From contig CAXGUU010000023.1 of the NCBI GenBank assembly GCA_964012875.1, forward strand, positions 1-19,744: 19,744 bases of DNA, read 5' to 3'. The notes under the pieces were generated by a model. It worked only from the letters and a program-made list of their open reading frames with translations. It searched no databases and was not told where the DNA came from. The stretch's first letter is position 1; the number at the start of each line of letters is the position of its first letter. Positions 14,222 through 19,744 of this stretch are shown here, piece by piece. The position numbers and the translations under genes were made by a program. The DNA is from CAXGUU01 sp964012875 (GTDB lineage Bacteria > Pseudomonadota > Gammaproteobacteria > Ga0077536).

Positions 14222-15766
14222 GTGAGTATGAATCAAAACACGCCCATCCTCGTTGGTAGCGCGCAATATGTCGATCGTGCATCGCCTCAACCGGGTAAGA
14301 GCCTGTCGCCGGCCGATATGGCCGCGCACGTGGCCGCCGACGCAATCGAAGACGCTGGTGCAGCCGGCGATCTGAAGGCGCTGGTCGACGTGCTCGCGGT
14401 TGCAAGGTTGTTCGAACATTCGGTCAAAGACACCGTGATGTGGCCCAATCCTTACGGCAATACCAACAACATGCCGCGCTCTGTTGCGCGCCGCCTCGAT
14501 ATTGCGCCTCGGCGCCATATCTACGCGGAGGTCGGCGGCGAAACGCCTCAGCGCCTGGTCAATCAAATGGCTGAAGCTATCTACCAGGGGGAGTATCGCG
14601 CCGTCGTCCTGACCGGTGCAGAGGCTCTGGCGACGATCAAAAACGGCCGGCGCCTCGGCCTTGAATTTGACTGGAACGAGGAAGTCGAAGGCGATTTCGA
14701 GGATCTGTGGCCCGAAGACCCAATGACCAACAGCTACGAAAGCAGCCACGGTATTACGTTCCCAATTCAGGTCTATGCACTGTTCGAACAAGCGAGGCGG
14801 CACCGCTACCAACAGGATCTCGCCGCCTGTCGCGCCGGCATTGGCACGCTCTTCGAGCACTTTTCCGCGGTCGCTGCAAATAATCCCTACGCGCAGTTTC
14901 CCACCCCGCGTTCCGCCGTCGAATTGGCGACGCCGTCTGATCAGAATTTTCCGTTATGTGAGCCCTACGCCAAGTGGATGGTGGCCCAGGACGCCGTCAA
15001 TCAGGCGGCCGCGGTTGTCATGACTTCCGTCGGTGTCGCCGAGGCGCTGGAGATCCCGCACCATCATTGGACATACCTCAACGCTTATGCCGATGTTGAC
15101 GAACGGTTCGTGAGCGAACGCCCTGATTTATCGACATCCCCGGCGCAGGGGCTCGCGCTCAAACGCGTGTTAGAAGATGCCGAGGTCGGGATAGGCGACG
15201 TGAATCTGATTGATCTCTACAGCTGTTTCCCGATTGCTGTCAGCAGTGCCTGTGAGCACCTCGGTCTGCCGCTGGACGGCTCAAGGCCATTGACGCTAAC
15301 CGGCGGGCTGCCGTTCTTTGGCGGCCCGGGGAACAACTACAGCCTGCACGCCATCGCCGAAGCCGTGCAACAACTACGACCGCGCAGCGAAGGTCACGCC
15401 CTGATCGCAGCTAATGGCGGCTACCTATCCAAGCACTCGATTGGCCTGTACGGTTGCGAGTTGAAAGGGGCGTGGCAGCCGCGCTCGAGCGCGAACGAAA
15501 AGCGCGAAGCAAAGCAAGCAACTGGCATTAATGTCATCGAAAAAGGCAGTGGCGAGGCGACAATTGAATCTTATGCGGCCGTGTATTCGCGTGGAGAACC
15601 AGCAGGTGGTTATATCGTCGCGCGCCTCTGTTCGCCCGATGATCGTTGTCTTGCGGTGGCTGATCCGGATGACGCAGCGGCATCAGCATTGTTGTTCGAG
15701 GCCGAGCCGTTCGGGCGTCCGGTCACTGTGTCACATCGCGACGGCATCAATTACTTTACCCCTTAG
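14222..15766 (+). CDS. Thiolase-like protein (TLP1-type), probably without classical thiolase activity
   Basis: This 514-residue thiolase-superfamily protein begins PILVGSAQYVDR, like the acetyl-CoA acetyltransferase/TLP1 group, and has an extra C-terminal domain after about residue 420. The region that normally carries the nucleophilic cysteine reads VGGETPQRLVNQMAEAI (104-120) and has no cysteine. The later motifs DLYSCFP (331-337), GGLPFFGGPGNNYS (361-374) and GGYLSKHSIGLYG (399-411, with H405) are kept. Claisen condensation through a Cys-acyl intermediate is therefore unlikely; acyl-CoA binding or another thiol-independent reaction is possible. The start is either GTG 14222 or ATG 14228, and neither has a good Shine-Dalgarno site. 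The acyl-CoA dehydrogenase gene follows directly, indicating a two-gene operon. Confidence 0.85.
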   Translation: MSMNQNTPILVGSAQYVDRASPQPGKSLSPADMAAHVAADAIEDAGAAGDLKALVDVLAVARLFEHSVKDTVMWPNPYGNTNNMPRSVARRLDIAPRRHIYAEVGGETPQRLVNQMAEAIYQGEYRAVVLTGAEALATIKNGRRLGLEFDWNEEVEGDFEDLWPEDPMTNSYESSHGITFPIQVYALFEQARRHRYQQDLAACRAGIGTLFEHFSAVAANNPYAQFPTPRSAVELATPSDQNFPLCEPYAKWMVAQDAVNQAAAVVMTSVGVAEALEIPHHHWTYLNAYADVDERFVSERPDLSTSPAQGLALKRVLEDAEVGIGDVNLIDLYSCFPIAVSSACEHLGLPLDGSRPLTLTGGLPFFGGPGNNYSLHAIAEAVQQLRPRSEGHALIAANGGYLSKHSIGLYGCELKGAWQPRSSANEKREAKQATGINVIEKGSGEATIESYAAVYSRGEPAGGYIVARLCSPDDRCLAVADPDDAAASALLFEAEPFGRPVTVSHRDGINYFTP

Positions 15767-15777
15767 TGCATGAGCCA

Positions 15778-16971
15778 ATGAGTATTCCTGATTTACAAAG
15801 CTTCGGTTTCGACAGTGACTACCAAGCTGTTTATGACCTCGCCTATCGCTATGCGCGCGATGAGCTTTACCAACTCAACGAAAAGATGGACAACGAGGAC
15901 TGGTTTCCCGAGACCGAATTCCGCAAGCTGGCCGAGCAGGGTTTGCTCGGTACGACGGTACCTGAAGAGTATGGCGGTGCAGGCCTGGATTCGCTGGCCC
16001 AGTGTTTTATCTGTGAGGCGGTGTCCTACTGGAATCACAGCCTTTCCGCCGGCATGCTCGCCAGCGATAACCTGTGCGTGCACAACCTGGTGCGCAACTG
16101 CAATGAAGAGCAGAAGCGTACCTACCTGCCGGGATTCTGCGATGGCAGCTATATCGGCGCACTCGGTATGACCGAACCCGGGGCTGGCTCCGATGCGCTC
16201 GGAAGCATGGCGACCACGGCCCGGCGCGACGGCGATGACTACGTGCTGAACGGACGAAAATTGTTTATCACTAACGGCCCTGTTGCGGATGTGCTGCTGG
16301 TTTACGCCAAGACCGATCTGGAGAAGAAGCAGCACGGCATCTCAGCCTTTATCGTCGAAAGTGCTTACGCCGGATTTTCAGTCGCGCAAAAGCTCGACAA
16401 GATGGGGTGGCGCGGTAGCCCGACTGGTGAACTGGTGTTCGACGAGTGCCGCGTGCCCGCGGGCAACCTGGTCGGCACAGAAAACAAGGGCAACGTGGTG
16501 ATGATGAGCGGGCTCGATATCGAGCGCGTGATCGGCGCCTTTTTCTCATTGGGCATGGCTCAGCGGGCGTTTGATCTTGCCCTTGATTACGCAACGCAGC
16601 GCAAACAGTTCGGGCAGCCGATCGGGAGTTTCCAGATGATCCAAGCGATGCTGGCCGACATGTATACGGATTTGGAATCCACACGTGCTCTCACCTATCA
16701 GCTGGGCAGGGAAATCGCTGATTTACCTGAAGGTGAAGGCGGCCGCGGCGACGTGCATAAACGCAGCGCTGCAGCCCTGTTGCAGTCGGGACGGGCGGCA
16801 ATGCGGGTGCTCGACCAGGCAGTGCAAATTCATGGCGGCATGGGTTTCATGCGCGAGACCGAAGTCAACCGTCTTTATCGCAGCGGCAAGGTGATGGAAA
16901 TTGCGGCGGGCAGCAACCAGGTGCGCCAAATCATCATCGCCGGCGAATTATTGAAAGCGGCCGCTGGCTGA
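15778..16971 (+). CDS. Acyl-CoA dehydrogenase, isovaleryl-CoA-dehydrogenase-like active site
   Basis: A 397-residue flavoprotein with the FAD-linked motifs GALGMTEPGAGSDA (127-140) and QIHGGMGFMRE (350-360). The C-terminal segment, where medium-chain enzymes carry the base as IYEGT, reads MEIAAGSNQV (373-382), so that Glu is Ala. MSGLDIER (243-250) supplies E249 at the alternative helix-G position used by isovaleryl-CoA and long-chain dehydrogenases. The enzyme should be active on branched or bulky acyl-CoA. ATG 15778 was chosen; an in-frame GTG at 15766 overlaps the thiolase-like stop and would add four residues. It is co-transcribed with the thiolase-like gene 11 bp upstream, and a hairpin follows at 16993. 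Confidence 0.92.
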   Translation: MSIPDLQSFGFDSDYQAVYDLAYRYARDELYQLNEKMDNEDWFPETEFRKLAEQGLLGTTVPEEYGGAGLDSLAQCFICEAVSYWNHSLSAGMLASDNLCVHNLVRNCNEEQKRTYLPGFCDGSYIGALGMTEPGAGSDALGSMATTARRDGDDYVLNGRKLFITNGPVADVLLVYAKTDLEKKQHGISAFIVESAYAGFSVAQKLDKMGWRGSPTGELVFDECRVPAGNLVGTENKGNVVMMSGLDIERVIGAFFSLGMAQRAFDLALDYATQRKQFGQPIGSFQMIQAMLADMYTDLESTRALTYQLGREIADLPEGEGGRGDVHKRSAAALLQSGRAAMRVLDQAVQIHGGMGFMRETEVNRLYRSGKVMEIAAGSNQVRQIIIAGELLKAAAG

Positions 16972-16992
16972 AGTCGGCGTGGGCTATGCTGG

Positions 16993-17021
16993 CTTGCGGG
17001 CGTTGCTGTAGCGCTCGCAAG
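16993..17021. terminator. Hairpin terminator between convergent genes
   Basis: CTTGCGGGCG and CGCTCGCAAG pair over 10 positions (one G-T wobble) around a 9-base loop. It lies 21 bp after the acyl-CoA dehydrogenase stop and 27 bp past the lipocalin-like stop on the other strand, so it could end both transcripts. There is no clear T-tract, so rho-independence is uncertain. Confidence 0.55.
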
Positions 17022-17048
17022 TTGCCCCCAAACCGAGCGCCATTGAGC

Positions 17049-17507
17049 TTATTCCAATCGCGTCCCGGGTACGCGGTGCCAAACCAGCGTATGCACGGAC
17101 TTCTGGCCGTCGTTGCCGCGCATGGGGGGGGTGCGTAAAGTCAGAGTCTCACCTTCGAGTTCGAAATAGCGAAGCTGATCATGACCTGGCCAGCCGGGCG
17201 CGCTGGCACCTTCGACATGGTGCGTAACGGTGCCTGCATCGGCGTCAATCGTGTAGCGTCCGAAGTAGCTCGTGTAGCTCTGAAAAGCCGCGCGGTATTC
17301 ATCATCCGCAACTTCGCTCGGGTTTCTTGATGAAAACGCTTGACGGCCATTGCCCATCAGTTGGGCCGCCATGTTGCCGACTGCGTCGTAGTTGATGCGG
17401 CCGACAACCCGCTCTCCCAGTGGCAGGCTGCGCCGCGCACCGTTTTGCTCGGAATAACTTTCGGCCAAGGTCCAGGTACCGGCAAAATCAATGAATTCAA
17501 TGCTCAC
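17049..17507 (-). CDS. Lipocalin-like domain protein
   Basis: A 152-residue protein made of one lipocalin-like domain (Lipocalin_5 type). It opens with FAGTWTLAESYSE and continues with ERVVGRINYDAVGNMAAQL, the second-strand pattern of this family, then YTSYFGRYTIDADAGTVTHHVEGAS and ELEGETLTLRTPP. The GTG at 17507 has AGAGG 8 nt upstream and begins right before the domain; the longer frame to 17585 adds an unsupported cysteine-rich head. No signal peptide is present in the chosen form, so it is probably cytoplasmic. Members often sit near catabolic genes, but the ligand is unknown. It is convergent with the acyl-CoA dehydrogenase gene. Confidence 0.8.
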   Translation of the reverse strand: MSIEFIDFAGTWTLAESYSEQNGARRSLPLGERVVGRINYDAVGNMAAQLMGNGRQAFSSRNPSEVADDEYRAAFQSYTSYFGRYTIDADAGTVTHHVEGASAPGWPGHDQLRYFELEGETLTLRTPPMRGNDGQKSVHTLVWHRVPGTRLE

Positions 17508-17689
17508 TATGAAAACCTCTTGTAGTGGCGCAATTTTACAACACGAATTTCCGATCGCATCGACCTGTCCGCAACGCTGAAGCACGAGACTGTTTCAGAC
17601 CAGCGTCGCGTGTTCTATCAAAATTGAAAATATAGATGGCGCGCCCGGCATCTTTTTGTGCATCGTCCATCAGAGCTTCGGTAAATCGC

Positions 17690-17713
17690 ACGTGCAACGC
17701 CTGAGGACGTGCA
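17690..17713. promoter_or_regulatory. Direct repeat ACGTGCA (x2, 17-bp period)
   Basis: ACGTGCA occurs at 17690-17696 and 17707-17713. Relative to a TACAAT box at 17736-17741, the copies centre near -55 and -38, where activator sites usually lie, and no good -35 hexamer is visible there. Possible binding site; the regulator is unknown. Confidence 0.3.
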
Positions 17714-17735
17714 CATTAATTGGCGGGCGCTTCTG

Positions 17736-17741
17736 TACAAT
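17736..17741 (+). promoter_or_regulatory. Possible -10 box (TACAAT) for the small exported protein
   Basis: TACAAT lies 27 bp upstream of the ATG at 17769. The sequence at -35 is poor, as expected if the direct repeats just upstream bind an activator. Confidence 0.3.
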
Positions 17742-17768
17742 GGCTCGCCTACTCTTGAACATTTTGGT

Positions 17769-18197
17769 ATGAAATCATTCGTATTGTTGGCTCTTTTGGT
17801 CGTCGTGGGCTACGCGACGGCGCAGGAAACTGCGCCGACTGAGGCCGATCCCAACATGCTCAAACAGGCCCTGGACGGGGCAATGACCTGTTCGGCCTTG
17901 ACGGCTATCAAGGCCAGCCAGTTACCCGTCAGCGAGGCGTGGCAATGGGAGAATCGGAGTTTTGCGTTCGGCATGCTGGCTGCTCGGTTCTGGTATAGCC
18001 TGTTTGACAATCCGATGACTTCCGAGCAGCTGGACGAAATGTTGAACAAGTACGCCGATCGCATTGACGAATTGTCGCCAGATACGATCGCGCCATTCGA
18101 AATCGGATGTAGGGCCAAGTACGAAGATATCGATGCGCTGTGTGAGCAGAACACTTGCCCGAATGCGGGGCCACCCCGTGAAGATGATGCGCAATAA
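17769..18197 (+). CDS. Small exported protein of unknown function with four cysteines
   Basis: A 142-residue protein with a clear signal peptide: MKSFVLLALLVVVGYATA, cleavage expected after A18. The mature part of about 124 residues is mainly helical in appearance and has four cysteines, C41, C114, C125 and C130, enough for two disulfides. The tail (PREDDAQ) is acidic and polar. I do not recognise the family. The ATG at 17769 was preferred to an in-frame codon at 17709 because it places the signal peptide at the N terminus. It is transcribed alone and converges with the acyl-CoA dehydrogenase gene at 18219. Periplasmic location is an inference from the signal sequence. Confidence 0.75.
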   Translation: MKSFVLLALLVVVGYATAQETAPTEADPNMLKQALDGAMTCSALTAIKASQLPVSEAWQWENRSFAFGMLAARFWYSLFDNPMTSEQLDEMLNKYADRIDELSPDTIAPFEIGCRAKYEDIDALCEQNTCPNAGPPREDDAQ

Positions 18198-18199
18198 CG

Positions 18200-18228
18200 C
18201 GAGGCCGTCTGGCTTAAGTCAGGCCTCG
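18200..18228. terminator. Hairpin between convergent genes, overlapping the dehydrogenase stop
   Basis: CGAGGCC (18200-18206) and GGCCTCG (18222-18228) form a perfect 7-bp stem. It spans the 21-bp gap between the small exported protein and the convergent acyl-CoA dehydrogenase, including the latter's stop codon. No T-tract follows on either strand. Confidence 0.45.
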
Positions 18229-19367
18229 GGCCGCCAGCCCTGAACGAGCTGCCGTGTGATTACCATCCGCTGGACATCGTTCGTCCCTTCATAAATGCTC
18301 AGAACGCGCGCGTCCCGGGCATATTTCTCTACCGGGAAATCTTTCAGATAACCATAGCCGCCGTGGATTTGTAATGCCGCAGAGGTTACTGCTTCAGCCG
18401 CTTCCGATGCAAAAATCTTGGCCATGGAAGCCGCGGCGATGGCGTCCTTGCCGTCGTCGGCGCGGTCGGCTGCATGGACGGTTAACTGTCGAGCAGCAGT
18501 GACCCGGGTCGCCATGTCGGCCAGTCTGAAGCCGATGGCCTGGTGGTTGATAATGGCGTCGCCAAAGGTTTTGCGTTCGCCGGCGTACTGAACCGCTGCT
18601 TCCAGCGCGGCGCGAGCAACGCCGACAGCCTGCGCGGCGACGCCGATGCGCCCATTATTGAGATAAGCCAGCGCAATTCGGTAGCCGTCGCCCTCAACGC
18701 CCAGACGGCAACTGCCATCAATCCGAACGTCGTCAAACACGACCTCCGCGGTATCGCAGTTTCGGTGGCCGAGCTTGTCTTCCAGCCGTGCTACCTGATA
18801 ACTATCCCGCGGTACGAGAAAGCAGCTCATGCCATTCTTGCCCTGTTCGGGATCGGTGACAGCGACCACCATGGCGAAGCTGGCGCTGTCGCCGGCAGTA
18901 ACAAAACGTTTGCTGCCCGAAAGCACATAGTGTTCACCGTCTCGCGCCGCACGGGTTCTGAGTGTCGCTGCGTCAGATCCAGCTTCTGCTTCGGTCAGCA
19001 TGAAGCAGCTTCTGAGCGTACCTGCCGCAAGTCCAGCCAGGTATTGTTGTTTCTGTTCAGGTGAGCCATGGTCGCGAATGGCCGCGGCTACCGGTGAATT
19101 GTTGACCGCGATCAGGTTGCACAAACCGCAGTCACCCGCGGCCAGCTCTTCGATCACCCGGGCATAGGTCGCCATGTCGAGATCGCTGCCGCCGAACGCT
19201 TCGGGGACCAGCAGGCCGTAGTAACCAAGTTTCCCGATTTCATCGAGTAGCTCTGCCGGCACGCCCTTGTCCTGACTCTCCCAGTCTCTGACATGCGGCG
19301 TGATTTTGGTCCGGACAAAGTGACGTGTGGCTTCGACGAGTGCTGGTTTTTGGGCAGTGCTAGGCAT
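18219..19367 (-). CDS. Acyl-CoA dehydrogenase (classical Glu position)
   Basis: A 382-residue acyl-CoA dehydrogenase of standard length. The FAD-binding motifs are CFMLTEAEAGSDA (121-133) and the SGSKRFVTAG strand (150-159). The catalytic glutamate is E360 in SIYEGTNDVQR (357-367), the short/medium-chain arrangement, unlike the enzyme at 15778. The arginine-bearing AGERKTFG segment (262-269) is also kept. The ATG at 19367 gives the usual family length; a TTG-initiated extension to 19403 adds no family sequence. A TATGAT box lies upstream. Butyryl-CoA-type or branched short-chain substrates are likely, but chain length cannot be fixed from sequence. The polymerase gene lies 54 bp upstream on the same strand. 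Confidence 0.93.
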   Translation of the reverse strand: MPSTAQKPALVEATRHFVRTKITPHVRDWESQDKGVPAELLDEIGKLGYYGLLVPEAFGGSDLDMATYARVIEELAAGDCGLCNLIAVNNSPVAAAIRDHGSPEQKQQYLAGLAAGTLRSCFMLTEAEAGSDAATLRTRAARDGEHYVLSGSKRFVTAGDSASFAMVVAVTDPEQGKNGMSCFLVPRDSYQVARLEDKLGHRNCDTAEVVFDDVRIDGSCRLGVEGDGYRIALAYLNNGRIGVAAQAVGVARAALEAAVQYAGERKTFGDAIINHQAIGFRLADMATRVTAARQLTVHAADRADDGKDAIAAASMAKIFASEAAEAVTSAALQIHGGYGYLKDFPVEKYARDARVLSIYEGTNDVQRMVITRQLVQGWRPEA

Positions 19368-19402
19368 GATGGTTGTTACCAGGCGGAGTAATGTGCGGTT
19401 CA

Positions 19403-19408
19403 ATCATA
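19403..19408 (-). promoter_or_regulatory. Possible -10 box (TATGAT) for the acyl-CoA dehydrogenase gene
   Basis: TATGAT matches the sigma70 -10 at five of six bases and stands 35 bp upstream of the chosen ATG, in the gap after dinB. The -35 region, which falls in the end of dinB, is poor. Confidence 0.3.
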
Positions 19409-19421
19409 CCCATGGCCGGTT

Positions 19422-19744
19422 CTAGAAAAGTTCCGGCTGCTCGGGTTCGTTGCTCCTGTCTCTGAAGTTCGACAAACCGACACCGGCTAGCCGGTAGCGG
19501 TTCTCCCCGGGCAGATCGAGGTGGCGAAGCAGAGTTTCTATCGCCGCGCGCAGATCTTCAATCGCGTTCGGAGGCATAGCTGGCGTATGGCTGCGCGTGA
19601 AGTTCCGAAAGTCATGGGTTTTGAGTTTAATGAAGATGGTCTGAGGTTGGCGCCCTTGTGGATCGAGCTGACCCCAGAGTTTTTCGATCAGGTGTTCGAA
19701 AACCGAGCCGAGATCCTCGATTGGCCGATCGTCTTGAAAAGTGG
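19422..19744 (-). CDS. dinB: DNA polymerase IV, C-terminal part (partial)
   Basis: This minus-strand frame enters from the right edge and ends at a TAG at 19422-19424, giving the last 106 residues. The sequence is the little-finger domain of Y-family polymerase IV: KLWGQLDPQGRQPQTIFIKL, then KTHDFRNFTRSHT, and RLAGVGLSNF before the tail. It ends in QPELF, which fits the QL[SD]LF clamp-binding motif that docks the enzyme on the beta sliding clamp. The catalytic palm domain lies outside the window. Pol IV performs translesion synthesis and is often SOS-induced; any LexA box would be upstream, out of view. Confidence 0.93.
   Translation of the reverse strand, partial: TFQDDRPIEDLGSVFEHLIEKLWGQLDPQGRQPQTIFIKLKTHDFRNFTRSHTPAMPPNAIEDLRAAIETLLRHLDLPGENRYRLAGVGLSNFRDRSNEPEQPELF

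Noticed and set aside
15778..16971. Loss of catalytic activity because Glu is missing from the C-terminal IYEGT-like motif
   Set aside because: E249 in GLDIER occupies the alternative catalytic position known in isovaleryl-CoA dehydrogenase, so the enzyme is probably active.

Overview
The window looks like a chromosomal segment of a proteobacterium, most likely an environmental gammaproteobacterium with broad acyl-CoA catabolism. The sequence is moderately GC-rich, genes are compact, and the sigma70-like promoter elements and Shine-Dalgarno sites are of Gram-negative type. Glutathione-linked families (GST, GFA) sit beside several acyl-CoA enzymes and a dinB-type polymerase. The assignment to a class is inference; no rRNA, tRNA, CRISPR or transposase is visible.

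Layout. (1) 1-2336: a 3-oxoacid CoA-transferase alpha subunit (cut by the left edge) and a BadI-like ring hydrolase on the minus strand, with a divergent enoyl-CoA hydratase/isomerase on the plus strand. (2) 2333-5106: a minus-strand GST and LLM-class oxidoreductase pair, and a divergent exported metallo-beta-lactamase-fold hydrolase. (3) 5215-6506: a tight minus-strand cluster of an atypical RidA protein, a small four-helix membrane protein and a GFA-family zinc protein. (4) 6507-6844: non-coding, with a (GCGTTCT)x6 heptanucleotide array. (5) 6845-12503: the most distinctive part, a molybdenum hydroxylase (separate FAD subunit plus a fused 2Fe-2S/molybdopterin subunit) followed by two paralogous KynB/isatin-hydrolase-type cyclase-family metal hydrolases. 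(6) 12588-14102: a GT-C membrane glycosyltransferase. (7) 14222-16971: a thiolase-like protein without the usual nucleophile cysteine, and an isovaleryl-CoA-dehydrogenase-type flavoenzyme, transcribed together. (8) 17049-19744: a lipocalin-like protein, a small exported cysteine protein, a second acyl-CoA dehydrogenase, and the C-terminal end of DNA polymerase IV.

How it may fit together (inference). The hydroxylase could oxidise a ring carbon, for example next to a ring nitrogen, and the cyclase-family hydrolases could open the resulting lactam. The BadI-like hydrolase opens an alicyclic beta-keto-CoA ring. The CoA-transferase, enoyl-CoA hydratase/isomerase, acyl-CoA dehydrogenases and thiolase-like protein would handle the acyl-CoA fragments. 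These units have separate promoters and alternate strands, so the window reads as a catabolic neighbourhood and not as one operon. The substrates cannot be told from sequence alone.
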